Shown here in pieces: positions 28,042-37,614 of a DNA stretch of 38,881 bases; the first letter of the stretch is position 1; the number at the start of each line of letters is the position of its first letter. The DNA comes from Planctomycetota bacterium (GTDB taxonomy: Bacteria > Planctomycetota > Phycisphaerae > FEN-1346). Location: assembly GCA_016872895.1 (NCBI GenBank), contig VGYT01000006.1, positions 1-38,881 on the forward strand, written 5' to 3'. Made by a program: the position numbers and the translations under genes. The notes under the pieces are model-generated. The model was not told where the DNA came from, ran no database searches, and worked only from the letters and a program-made list of their open reading frames with translations.

Positions 28042-28434
28042 GTGCCCAAGCGCATTCTCGTCGTGGACGACGACCCGGAGTTCCTCCAGGAACTCACGGA
28101 GAGGCTCCAGGCGCAGGGCTTCGATGTGGCGCCCGCCGACGGATACCAGGCGGCGCTGGCGGCCTTCGGCCGCGCGCGGCCGGACCTGGCCATCGTGGAC
28201 CTGATGCTTGAGCACCGCGACGACGGGTTCATGCTGTGCCATCACATCAAGAAGGCCGACCCGGCCATCCCGGTCATCCTGGTTACGGCCGTCACGTACG
28301 AGACGGGCATGGCGTTCGACGCCGCCGGCGAGGAAGAGCGGCGGTGGCTGAAGGCCGACGTGATGCTCGACAAGCCCGTGCGCTTCGAGGCGATCCAGCG
28401 CGAGATCGACCGCCTCCTGCCGCGGCTGGCGTAG
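28042..28434 (+). CDS. Stand-alone response regulator receiver domain
   Basis: KRILVVDDDPEFLQEL, LAIVDLMLEHRDDGFMLCHHIK, PVILVTAVTYE, VMLDKPVRFEAI; no output domain. Confidence 0.88.
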   Translation: MPKRILVVDDDPEFLQELTERLQAQGFDVAPADGYQAALAAFGRARPDLAIVDLMLEHRDDGFMLCHHIKKADPAIPVILVTAVTYETGMAFDAAGEEERRWLKADVMLDKPVRFEAIQREIDRLLPRLA

Positions 28435-28435
28435 C

Positions 28436-29371
28436 CTAGTGCATCTCCACCTTGCACTCGCCCAGCCCCGGCCGGTAGAAGTTGAACTGCACGTTCGGGT
28501 GCAGCGCCAGCAGCGACATCGGCACGGCGCTGTCGGCGATTCTCCTGGAGATCATGAGCGTCGTCAGGCGCATGCCGAACGGGTTGTCGTGCCTGCCCGC
28601 CTGCCAGATTGAGACCTTGTCGGCCTTCCACGTTTCGACCGGCCCGACGGTTGCGGCCTGGGTTGGCACGAGCGAGACGTCGCCCCCGCCGCTCGTGCGG
28701 GCGTTCTGCATCACCGTTACGGGGTGGAGGTCCACGACGCGGGTCCCCAGTTTCAGGTACTCCCGGGGCGGGGGCGGGGCGTCCCTGTACTTGCCGCGGC
28801 GGGGCAGGGGGTCGTTGAACGCCCAGTGCTTGATGTCGCCCTGGCCGCCCTGCATGATTACGCAGCGGATATCATCATATGTGCGCGAGTATGCCGCCAG
28901 GTCGCCCGCGGGGAAGTGCAGGTTCTCCGGCGGCATCCGCAGCGCCGGCCGTATGCGGTCGAAGCACAACTGGCGGTCCGTCCGGGCGAACGACAGCGGG
29001 TGCTCCGGCGGCACGGGCCGGCCGTTCTCCACCCACTCGTCCATGCCCCAGAAGTGCGCGTCGCGGGCCCGCAGGTCCAGGTCCATCGCGTTGACGATGC
29101 GGGCCGCCAGCGGCAGTTGCTCGGTCGGCCCGATGGGTCCGCAGATGCCCGCCGGCCGGCCGGGCGACGATTGCTTCCACGCCTCGATGTACTCAAGCGC
29201 CTCGGCCAGGTAGAACTCCTCGACGGCGTCGTACATGACGACGCGGAACCCCGGACGCGACAGGCCCGCCAGGGCCTTCGGCGTCAGGCGTGCGGCGTCT
29301 TTCAGGATGTCCGGGTCGAGGGTCGTGTAGTCCCACCATCCGGGGGCCAACTTGCTCAGGGGACGGGTCAT
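28436..29371 (-). CDS. Glucosamine-6-phosphate isomerase/deaminase-like protein
   Basis: [55 protein letters not shown]. Confidence 0.75.
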   Translation of the reverse strand: MTRPLSKLAPGWWDYTTLDPDILKDAARLTPKALAGLSRPGFRVVMYDAVEEFYLAEALEYIEAWKQSSPGRPAGICGPIGPTEQLPLAARIVNAMDLDLRARDAHFWGMDEWVENGRPVPPEHPLSFARTDRQLCFDRIRPALRMPPENLHFPAGDLAAYSRTYDDIRCVIMQGGQGDIKHWAFNDPLPRRGKYRDAPPPPREYLKLGTRVVDLHPVTVMQNARTSGGGDVSLVPTQAATVGPVETWKADKVSIWQAGRHDNPFGMRLTTLMISRRIADSAVPMSLLALHPNVQFNFYRPGLGECKVEMH

Positions 29372-30153
29372 CGGCTGCCTCCTTCCGTAAGTTCCGCGCA
29401 GGCGTCCGGGCCGAGGGCCTCGCCCAGCGGGTCGAAGTCCGGCGGCCCGAAGCCCAGGTGCGAGTGCCGCTGCCAGCCTTCGGCCAGGGCGAACCGGCCG
29501 GACATCCGGCCCACGGCGGCCGACATATCTTCCATCGCCTTCAGGTAACTGCCGATGCCCTGGCTTTCGTCGAGCCAGCGTTTCTGGCTCTCGTGGCAGG
29601 CCAGGGCACGACGCTTGCGGTCGAAGACGCGCGAAATATCGACGCAGAAGTCCGGCCGCACCGGCCGCCGCAACACGTCCTGAAGCCCGTAGGGCAGGGC
29701 GTGGTACACCGCCACCGGCGAATCGACCGGCGCGGCGGGCGGGTCCGTGGCGAGGTTGGGCATCCCGCGCGTGAACGCGGCGGTAACCGCCAGCCGCGAG
29801 GCGTTCACGTGGTCCTCCATGTAATCGCAAGGCGAGGGCACGAGCAGCGCCTGCGGCGCAGCCTGACGCACGACGGCCGCCACGCGCGCAAGGAGCCGCG
29901 GCTCGTAATAAATCTCGATGTCATCAACCAGCGGGGGATGAAGGATGGACCCGAGCATCGCGGCGGCGGCCTGCGCCTCGCGCGTGCGGACGGCCACGGT
30001 CTCGTCGCGCCCCGTGCTGCGCGAGCCGCACGACCCCGTCGCCACGTTCAGGCAGTGCAGCCGCCACCCGGCCTCGCCCAGCGCAAGAAGCGTGCCGGCC
30101 ATCATGAACTCGATGTCGTCCGGATGGGCCGCTATCGCCATCGCCGTGGGCAT
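29368..30153 (-). CDS. PIG-L family N-acetylglucosaminyl deacetylase
   Basis: [17 protein letters not shown]; overlaps the downstream start codon by 4 bp (ATGA); alternative start 30180. Confidence 0.85.
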   Translation of the reverse strand: MPTAMAIAAHPDDIEFMMAGTLLALGEAGWRLHCLNVATGSCGSRSTGRDETVAVRTREAQAAAAMLGSILHPPLVDDIEIYYEPRLLARVAAVVRQAAPQALLVPSPCDYMEDHVNASRLAVTAAFTRGMPNLATDPPAAPVDSPVAVYHALPYGLQDVLRRPVRPDFCVDISRVFDRKRRALACHESQKRWLDESQGIGSYLKAMEDMSAAVGRMSGRFALAEGWQRHSHLGFGPPDFDPLGEALGPDACAELTEGGSR

Positions 30154-30326
30154 GGTCGGCTTCGCCTCGCGCGGCAGCACGGACCCCCTGGCCGCGCGTC
30201 TGTTATGATACCCTTGCCGGCCGGCCGCCGCCAGCGTTCCTGTGTCTTGCTTGGCCTGCGTGGGATGAAGATGAATGTGAAAAGGGTGGACTTTTTTTTG
30301 GCTGGCGCGGAAGATGAAGCCGGGGC

Positions 30327-30366
30327 GGAGAGGTGCCGGAGCGGTCTATCGGGCCGGTCTTGAAAA
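30327..30366 (+). pseudogene. Truncated tRNA-Ser(UGA): 5' half only, ends just after the anticodon loop
   Basis: GGAGAGGTGCCGGAGCGGTCTATCGGGCCGGTCTTGAAAA matches the 5' half of the intact tRNA-Ser at 26890 with anticodon TGA; expected ACCGG anticodon-stem partner is replaced by ATTCTTT. Confidence 0.85.
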
Positions 30367-30483
30367 TTCTTTCTGCGGATAGCCGCAAGTCCTTGCCGTG
30401 TTTGCAATTACGTCTGTGGCGAGGACTTGTCGTCGTCCGGCGAATGCCGCCCGAACCGCAGGAATCCGCCGAAACCGCCCTTC

Positions 30484-30501
30484 CGGTTGTCGCGACAACC
30501 G
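30484..30501. promoter_or_regulatory. Perfect 18-bp palindrome CGGTTGTCGCGACAACCG
   Basis: Self reverse-complementary; flanked by a second pair GAAACC (30471-30476)/GGTTTC (30504-30509). Confidence 0.5.
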
Positions 30502-30611
30502 TTGGTTTCAGGTTCATCGAGCGGTAAACCCTTAGTTCTCTCGTGGTACCGCGCCCTTTCATGTTCCAGGCCGGCCGGTTATGATTGGTGGGCATCGCTC
30601 GGAGATGAACC

Positions 30612-32273
30612 ATGGGGCAGGGGATCAGGTGGGCCGGCATGCTTCTGCTGTTGGCGGCGGGCGTCTTGCCGGCGCGAGAAGGCGACCGGATTCAACGAGG
30701 CGAGATGGCCGGTTACCTGGTCGTGCCCAACGGGAAAGTCCCGGCTGCGTATGATGCCGGGTTCTCAATGTATGTGGCCGCCTGGCCCTTGTTGAAGGAC
30801 TATCCGGGGGACCGTTTTCAAACGGGGCTTTTCGGCACCTGGATGTTCGCTCAGTATGAGGGCCGCGCTCCCGCCAACCTGTATTCCGGTATAGAGGGCG
30901 GGCTGGGCTGGTGGCGCGACACTCGGTTCGCCACCGAAACGCCGAAGTTCATCATGGGCGGGGTGGCTCCGAACTTCGTCGAATGGGCCAACGGGCCTGG
31001 GGCCGGCAAGGGAAGGAACTGGAAGGAACCGAAAGGCCTCTACGGTGTGGCACAACTCAGTCCGTGGTTGCTCTGGCCCCCCGACGGCTTGAACCTGAAG
31101 CAGGGCGCCTGCGGCGAACTGTTCGGATACGGCTACCTGCCGCTACCCCTTACCAAGGCCAAACCCACCACCGCCGGAAAGGACGTTCCCACAGGCGACA
31201 ACAGTTGGACGTTGTTTCTGAATACGGGGAACTTCAAAGGCCCGGTGGCTTTTTTCACCCCCTTCTTCTGGTCTCGCGCCGCCGTGGTTGAGCCGCGCCT
31301 GAGCGGGATGCTTCTGGACAGCCGTCCCTCCGATCCCAACCGGGCCTTGCAGATGGAGACCCAGCATGTCCCCAGCGTTCAGGCGATGGACGCCAAGGGT
31401 GAGACCTATGCCCGAATCGCCCCCACATCGTTCCCCCGCGGGCCGAACGGCGACTCGGTGCTGGTGCATCGCATCACCTCCTATAGCAGGAAAGCGCTGT
31501 GGAATGCCGTGAAGACCTGGTTTGAAGGGGGCGCCCAGGCCAGCGGCGCCATCAATCCCGAAGGGGCCGTTGTGCACGACTTCAGCGGGCGCGGCGAAGC
31601 AACCTGGGAAATCTACACCGACGGAGCCCCCAAGGAGAAGAAGGCGCCTGTGGCTTGGGATTCTCTTGCGACCCCCAGGGCATTGGACTTGAACACCTTC
31701 GGCTACCGTTGGAATCACCAGGTGGTTGAGAAGACCGATTCCAGGAACGGCCCGCTGGCCACTCTCCCCGAGTACTTCCGCCTGGTGAATGACGGCGCCA
31801 AGAAGAAGGCGCGGTGGGTTCCGGTGCGGGCCGAAGACGTCCCGAAGGAAACGGGTCTCGTGCAGGTTCGTTTTGACCGACCCCGCGAGAATCGCCCCGA
31901 ACCCTATGTCACTCCTGATGATGCGGCGAGTTGCTGGAAGAAGCCCGGCCCCGCGGCCGGACCTTTTCAGTCGCACCTGGGTGACGGCAGCGTGGTGACC
32001 TACTACTGGTATCGCTTCGCCGACCAGCCCGCCTTGCTCAACGCCGACCTGACGAACGAGGAGCGCGAGGCCATGCAGGCGCGCGTGGAAAAACTCCACC
32101 GGAATTGGAGGAAGGACCGCGATTACCTGGCGCCGCCCACGGTCGGCAGACTGGCGGATGTTGACCCCGCCCTTATCGTCACTCCGCCGCCGGGACTGGC
32201 GGCGGGTTATGTCCCCATTGCCACTCGACAAGCAGCGAAGGAAGACTCGCCCAAGGGGGCCAAAGACAAGTGA
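30612..32273 (+). CDS. Secreted protein of unknown function, 553 aa
   Basis: Signal peptide MLLLLAAGVLPAREG; long clean ORF; ends LIVTPPPGLAAGYVPIATRQ. Confidence 0.75.
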   Translation: MGQGIRWAGMLLLLAAGVLPAREGDRIQRGEMAGYLVVPNGKVPAAYDAGFSMYVAAWPLLKDYPGDRFQTGLFGTWMFAQYEGRAPANLYSGIEGGLGWWRDTRFATETPKFIMGGVAPNFVEWANGPGAGKGRNWKEPKGLYGVAQLSPWLLWPPDGLNLKQGACGELFGYGYLPLPLTKAKPTTAGKDVPTGDNSWTLFLNTGNFKGPVAFFTPFFWSRAAVVEPRLSGMLLDSRPSDPNRALQMETQHVPSVQAMDAKGETYARIAPTSFPRGPNGDSVLVHRITSYSRKALWNAVKTWFEGGAQASGAINPEGAVVHDFSGRGEATWEIYTDGAPKEKKAPVAWDSLATPRALDLNTFGYRWNHQVVEKTDSRNGPLATLPEYFRLVNDGAKKKARWVPVRAEDVPKETGLVQVRFDRPRENRPEPYVTPDDAASCWKKPGPAAGPFQSHLGDGSVVTYYWYRFADQPALLNADLTNEEREAMQARVEKLHRNWRKDRDYLAPPTVGRLADVDPALIVTPPPGLAAGYVPIATRQAAKEDSPKGAKDK

Positions 32274-32293
32274 TTCATTCAAGGAGAATGCCG

Positions 32294-33463
32294 ATGAAAC
32301 CAACGAGTATCGTTCGCGCCGCACTGCCGCCGGCGCTGCTGGCCGCGCTGGCAATCGGGCTCACAACCGTATCGGCGGCAGAGAAGATCAGCATCGATCC
32401 GAAGCAGCAATTGCCGGGGCCGAACAACAAGGCGCCCGACTCCGGGAAACCGGTCAAGGTGTTCATCCTGATGGGCCAGTCCAACATGGTTGGCATGGGC
32501 AGGATTGCCGAGGGCAAGAACGCTGAGGGGTCGCTGGAAAATGCGGTCAAGGCGAAGAAGAAATACCCCTACCTTGTGGATGAGGGGGGCAACTGGTCGG
32601 AGCGCAAGGACGTCCGCTATGTGCGCGTCATGCAGGGCCGAGGCGGCGGTGGAATGCAGCAGTTCAACAACGAATGGATGACCGTCAAGACCTGTAGGAC
32701 CATCGGCCCGGAGTTTGGTATCGCGCATGTCGTGGGGGATGCCATTGATGCGCCGGTGCTGATCCTCAAGAGCTGCATCGGCAACCGGAGCCTGGGATGG
32801 GACCTGCTGCCGCCCGGCAGCGAGCGCTACCAGGCGGAAGTGACCGAGCGGAACGGCCAGAAGGTCACCAAGGTGTTTGCGGGCTACAAAGATCGGCCGG
32901 ATTCCTGGGTCATGGACCAGAGCAAAGGCACCGCGACGGAGCCACCGCCCTGGCTCGACAAGAATGGTAAGCCCATTGATTGGTATGCTGGCAAGCAATA
33001 CGACGACGATACTTCCTACGCGAAAAAGGTGCTTGCGGAACTCGACAAATACTACCCCGGGGCGCAAGGCTACGAGGTCACGGGCTTCTTCTTCTGGCAA
33101 GGTGAGAAGGACTGCGGCAACGCCGTGCATGCGGCTCGCTACGAGCAGAATCTCGTCCGTTTCATCAAGCAGTTGCGCAAGGATTTCAATGCTCCGGACG
33201 CGAAGTTTGTCCTTGCAACCCTGGGCGAAGCCACCAAGGGTAGCGGGGGCAATGGTGGAATGGTGCTCGAGGCCCAGCTCGTGGTGGACGGCAAGAGCGG
33301 GAAGTACCCGGAGTTCAAAGGCAACGTGGCCACGGTCTATTCCAACCCCATGGCGCAAGGCGGCAGCGGAAACGGTCACTACGGCGGCAAGGCCGAAGTC
33401 TATATGGACGTCGGGGAAGCCATGGGCAAGGCCATGGTCGACTTGCTGGAGAATAAGCCATAG
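32294..33463 (+). CDS. SASA/DUF303-type carbohydrate acetylesterase-like protein, secreted
   Basis: RBS AAGGAGA; signal peptide; VKVFILMGQSNMVGMGRI (GQSN block), GFFFWQGEKDCGN, GHYGGKAEVYMDVGEAMG. Confidence 0.85.
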   Translation: MKPTSIVRAALPPALLAALAIGLTTVSAAEKISIDPKQQLPGPNNKAPDSGKPVKVFILMGQSNMVGMGRIAEGKNAEGSLENAVKAKKKYPYLVDEGGNWSERKDVRYVRVMQGRGGGGMQQFNNEWMTVKTCRTIGPEFGIAHVVGDAIDAPVLILKSCIGNRSLGWDLLPPGSERYQAEVTERNGQKVTKVFAGYKDRPDSWVMDQSKGTATEPPPWLDKNGKPIDWYAGKQYDDDTSYAKKVLAELDKYYPGAQGYEVTGFFFWQGEKDCGNAVHAARYEQNLVRFIKQLRKDFNAPDAKFVLATLGEATKGSGGNGGMVLEAQLVVDGKSGKYPEFKGNVATVYSNPMAQGGSGNGHYGGKAEVYMDVGEAMGKAMVDLLENKP

Positions 33464-33489
33464 ACGTCTCCATGCGCTGAAACACGACC

Positions 33490-34521
33490 ATGATCGCAAA
33501 GACATTCTTGAGTATCGGTTTGATGCTGGCAGGGGTGGCAATCGGACTGGCAAACACATTGGTGGCAGAGGATGCCAAGACAGGGTCGCCGCCGCGGGCG
33601 CCAGCGGCCGAGAGCAAGTCGGTGAGAGAACTGCAGCAGGACTTCCTGAAACTGAAGTTCGGCCTGTTCATCCATTTCAATCTGGAAACCTTCAAGGGCG
33701 TTCAGTGGGTCGCGGGCTATCACAGTCCTGCGGATTTCAATCCGGGCGGCAAGGTTGACACCGACGCCTGGGCCGACGCGGCCGTGTCCGCCGGGATGAA
33801 GTACGCCGTGCTGACGGCCAAACACGTGTCGGGCTTTTGCCTGTGGGACAGCCAATACACCACCTACGACGTCATGAATCCTGACTGTCCGTACAAGCAG
33901 GACCTCGTGGCGCAGTTCATCAAGTCGTTCAAGAGCCGGGGCCTGAAGGTGGGACTCTACTACTGCTGGCGTCATCCGGGATTCAAGAGTGAGTTCAAGG
34001 TCCTGCCGCCTGAATGCGATCCGGCGACGCATTCCCTGGAAGAGCAGATCGCTTTCCAGAAGAAGCAGATTGCCGAACTGATCGAGAAGTACCCGGATGT
34101 CTTCTACCTCTGGAATGATGCGCTCGATCCGAAGATCATGCCCGCGGAGGAATCGCTGGCTTTCATCAGGGGATTGCGCGTGGACCTGCTCGCCAGTTCG
34201 AATTGGTGGGACTGGGGCAAGAAAGGCACGCCCTACGTGGACATCGCCGTGAAGGAGATGCGGCAGTTCCCGGAGAACAACACCGCCCCAGGCGAGACCT
34301 GCTGGTGCCTGGAACAGAAGTGGTTCTGGCAAGAGGGAGCCCGCCCCAAGACGGCCAGGCAGGTCATGGATCTCCTTGCCGCGGTGAACAAGCGGAACTC
34401 GAATTTCCTGCTCAACGTTGGCCCGAACAAGCAGGGCCGATTCGAGGAAGCCAGTGTCAAGGTCTTGGCGGAAGCCGGCAGACTGCGAGAGCCGAAGGCA
34501 GGGGAGTTCCCTGCGAAATAG
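33490..34521 (+). CDS. GH29 alpha-L-fucosidase family protein
   Basis: LKFGLFIHFNLETFKGVQW, AVLTAKHVSGFCLWDS, GLKVGLYYCWRHPGF, FLLNVGPNKQG. Confidence 0.88.
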   Translation: MIAKTFLSIGLMLAGVAIGLANTLVAEDAKTGSPPRAPAAESKSVRELQQDFLKLKFGLFIHFNLETFKGVQWVAGYHSPADFNPGGKVDTDAWADAAVSAGMKYAVLTAKHVSGFCLWDSQYTTYDVMNPDCPYKQDLVAQFIKSFKSRGLKVGLYYCWRHPGFKSEFKVLPPECDPATHSLEEQIAFQKKQIAELIEKYPDVFYLWNDALDPKIMPAEESLAFIRGLRVDLLASSNWWDWGKKGTPYVDIAVKEMRQFPENNTAPGETCWCLEQKWFWQEGARPKTARQVMDLLAAVNKRNSNFLLNVGPNKQGRFEEASVKVLAEAGRLREPKAGEFPAK

Positions 34522-34532
34522 AGGTGCCGAAG

Positions 34533-37463
34533 ATGATGAGGTCTCTGGACCGGCGACTTCCGCCTGGCCGGAACGTTTGGCACTGGCTGGTGTTCGTCGC
34601 GCTGGCGGGCGCGGCGAGTGTTCTCGGCGAGACCGTCGGCCATCAGGAGAATTCGGTCTCTCTGGCCGGAACCTGGCGGTTCCGGCTCGACCCCCAAAAT
34701 ACCGGCGTCGAAGAAAAGTGGTTCGCGGCAAAACTTGACGACTCAGTTACGCTGCCCGGCACGACCGACGCGAACCACAAGGGCGTCTTCAAGGACGAGA
34801 AGGCGGTCGACCGCCTCTCCCGCGTCTGGTACTGGAAAGGCCCCGCCTGGTATCAGCGCGACGTGGTCATCCGTGATGGCTGGAGGGGCAAGCGGATCAC
34901 CCTGCTGCTGGAGCGGACCAAGAACACCCGCGTGTGGGTTGACGACAAGGATTGCGGAGCCGAAGACACCCTCAGCGCCCCGCAGGTTTTCGACCTGACC
35001 CGCGCCATGACACCCGGCCGGCACACCATCACCGTGCTGGTGGACAACGCCAAACTGCCGCCGGTCGGGCCCTCCCACGCGGTGGACGAGCGGACGCAGA
35101 CCAACTGGAACGGCATCATCGGCCGCATGGAACTGCGTGCCACGGATCCGGTCTGGCTCGACGAGGTGCAAGTCTATCCGGACGTTGACAGGAAGCAAGC
35201 GACAATCCGGGTGGTGGTGGGCAACATCACCGGCCAGGCGGCATCGGGACGAATCGAGATCTCGGGCAAGAGTTGGAACGTGCCGTCCTCCGTCGCGTTC
35301 CCAGCCCAATCAGCGGAGGTCCGTGCCCCCCAAGAAAGGAACGAGATCACTTTCACCTACAAACTGGGCCAGGATGTTCCGCTGTGGGACGAGTTCAACC
35401 CGGCGTTGGTCCGCCTGGCGGTCTTGCTGAAGGCGAACTCAGCAGTGAAGAGTTTTGGCGACGAACGGGTTGTGAACTTCGGCATGCGGAAGTTCGCCCG
35501 CGACGGAAAGAGGCTGACGATCAACGGGCGGACCGTTTTCCTGCGCGGAAAACTGGACTGTTGTCTGTTCCCCGCCACTGGCTTTCCGCCCATGGACAAG
35601 GGCGAGTGGATTCGGCTGATGAAGATCGCAAAATCTTACGGCCTCAACCACTACCGATTTCATTCGTGGTTTCCGCCCGAAGCGGCGCTGGAGGCGGCGG
35701 ACGAAGTGGGGCTGTATCTGGCGCCCGAACTCCCGAACAAGAGCAGTCGTTTCGGGTCGCTGGATGCCCGCGAGCCAGGGGCGCGTTACAACGTGGACTA
35801 CCTCGAAGTCGAGAGCACCTCCTCCCACACGCCGCTGGCGAAGTATCTGCTCCGCGAGGCAATACTGATTTTCAAGGCCTACGGCAATCACCCTTCGTTT
35901 GCCATGTTCACGTTGGGAAACGAACTGGGGCGCACACCGGCCATGTATCAGATGGTCGCCTATTTCAAGGAGGTTGATCCCCGCCACCTCTACGCCCAGG
36001 GGGCTAACAATATGCACTGGGCGCCGAGTTTTGCCGAGGGGGACGACTTCTGGGTGACCTGCAAGACGGGCAAAGATCTTCCTGTCCGCGGCGCGTTCTT
36101 CCCAGGCGATTTTCCCGCTGGCGGCCACATCGACCACCGCCCGCCCTCAACCATGGTTGACTACAGCAAGTCGATCAAGGATGCGCCGGCGCCCGTTATC
36201 AGTCACGAAATCGGCGAGTTCGAGGTGTCGCCAGACTTCCGGGAAATCCCTAAGTACACCGGCGTGCTCAAGGCCCGGAACCTGGAGGTATTCCGCCAGC
36301 GGCTGGAGGACGCCAACATGCTGGACTTGGCGCACGACTTCATGCGAGCGTCCGGCGCCCTGTCGGTCATTTGTCATCGTGAGGACGTGGAGGCCGCCCT
36401 GCGCACGCCCGGATTCTCCGGTTTTCAACTGCTCGACCTGCAGGACTTTCCTGGTCAGGGGACGGCGCTGGTCGGCATGCTCAACGTGTTCATGGAGTCG
36501 AAGGGCCTGATCGAGCCCGACGCGTGGCGGCAATTCTGCTGCGAGACCGTACCCCTGGTGCTGATGGAGAAATACACCTGGACCACCGACGAAACCTTCG
36601 CCTGCGAAGTCAAGATCGCGCATTACGGCGCGGCAGACATCCCCAATGCCCGCGTGACATGGAGCCTCGGCGACAGCGCAGGTTCGGCGGTCGCGTCCGG
36701 CGCTCTGAGACCGCTGACGATCAGGCAGGGCGAGGTCTTTCCGGTCGGCCCGATTCGCGCGCCGCTTGGCCGGGTCCAGGCGCCCAGGAAGTTGCTGCTC
36801 ACGGTGGCGATCGACGGAACGCCGTATCGCAACGGCTACGACCTCTGGGTCTATCCGCCGAAAGTGGACACGAGCACGCCAAACAACGTCCTCGCCACAG
36901 ATCGTCTGGACGCGGCGGCGCAGAAGCATCTCAGCGACGGCGGCAAGGTCCTGCTGTTCCCCCGACACGAAGAACTCAAGCACTGCGTGAAGGGCGCCTT
37001 CCAGACCGACTTCTGGTGCTGGCCGATGTTCGCTAAAGGCGCCATGGATCGCAAACTCGAGCCGCCGCCGGGCACGCAGGGCTTCCTCTGCGATCCGGCC
37101 CACCCCGCGCTGGCGGAGTTCCCGACCGAGTTTCACAGCAATTGGCAGTGGTGGCGCATCGTGAAGAACGCCCGGCCCGTCATCCTGGACGAGACGCCTG
37201 CAGACTACCGCCCGATCATCCATGTCATTGATAACTTTGCCCGCAATCACAAACTCGGCCTGCTCTTCGAAACCCGTGTGGGTCAGGGCAAACTGCTGGT
37301 CTGCGCGAGCGACCTGCCGGCCCTTCAGGACCATCCCGAGGCGCGTCAACTGATGCACAGCTTGTTGAGGTATGTCGATTCCCCTGACTTCGCGCCCGCG
37401 GCGGCGTTGGATGGCGGGCTGTTGAAGAAATTGCTGCCGGGGGAAATAGATGGGAAGCCATGA
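34533..37463 (+). CDS. GH2-superfamily glycoside hydrolase, secreted
   Basis: SLAGTWRFRLDPQNTGVEEKW, WYQRDVVIRDGWRGKRITLLLERTKNTRVWVDD, NHYRFHSWFPPEAALEAADEVGLYL, GNHPSFAMFTLGNELG. Confidence 0.85.
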   Translation: MMRSLDRRLPPGRNVWHWLVFVALAGAASVLGETVGHQENSVSLAGTWRFRLDPQNTGVEEKWFAAKLDDSVTLPGTTDANHKGVFKDEKAVDRLSRVWYWKGPAWYQRDVVIRDGWRGKRITLLLERTKNTRVWVDDKDCGAEDTLSAPQVFDLTRAMTPGRHTITVLVDNAKLPPVGPSHAVDERTQTNWNGIIGRMELRATDPVWLDEVQVYPDVDRKQATIRVVVGNITGQAASGRIEISGKSWNVPSSVAFPAQSAEVRAPQERNEITFTYKLGQDVPLWDEFNPALVRLAVLLKANSAVKSFGDERVVNFGMRKFARDGKRLTINGRTVFLRGKLDCCLFPATGFPPMDKGEWIRLMKIAKSYGLNHYRFHSWFPPEAALEAADEVGLYLAPELPNKSSRFGSLDAREPGARYNVDYLEVESTSSHTPLAKYLLREAILIFKAYGNHPSFAMFTLGNELGRTPAMYQMVAYFKEVDPRHLYAQGANNMHWAPSFAEGDDFWVTCKTGKDLPVRGAFFPGDFPAGGHIDHRPPSTMVDYSKSIKDAPAPVISHEIGEFEVSPDFREIPKYTGVLKARNLEVFRQRLEDANMLDLAHDFMRASGALSVICHREDVEAALRTPGFSGFQLLDLQDFPGQGTALVGMLNVFMESKGLIEPDAWRQFCCETVPLVLMEKYTWTTDETFACEVKIAHYGAADIPNARVTWSLGDSAGSAVASGALRPLTIRQGEVFPVGPIRAPLGRVQAPRKLLLTVAIDGTPYRNGYDLWVYPPKVDTSTPNNVLATDRLDAAAQKHLSDGGKVLLFPRHEELKHCVKGAFQTDFWCWPMFAKGAMDRKLEPPPGTQGFLCDPAHPALAEFPTEFHSNWQWWRIVKNARPVILDETPADYRPIIHVIDNFARNHKLGLLFETRVGQGKLLVCASDLPALQDHPEARQLMHSLLRYVDSPDFAPAAALDGGLLKKLLPGEIDGKP

Positions 37464-37614
37464 CAGTATTTTGCACACTATTCCCAACGACGACCATGGC
37501 ACTTGCGTGTGCTCACCACGGTCACCCTTGATTGGGCATGACGGAGCCACGATTGGTTTCCAGGACAGCCAGAAAATGAAAACCGGCGACAAAGCAGCCA
37601 AAGGAATCAACATT

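Noticed and set aside
28042-28434. Full two-component system
   Set aside because: Only a receiver domain is present; the adjacent ATPase lacks an obvious His-containing dimerisation region
30333-30527. 64 aa ORF MPERSIGPVLKILSADSR
   Set aside because: Starts inside the truncated tRNA-Ser; not a credible protein
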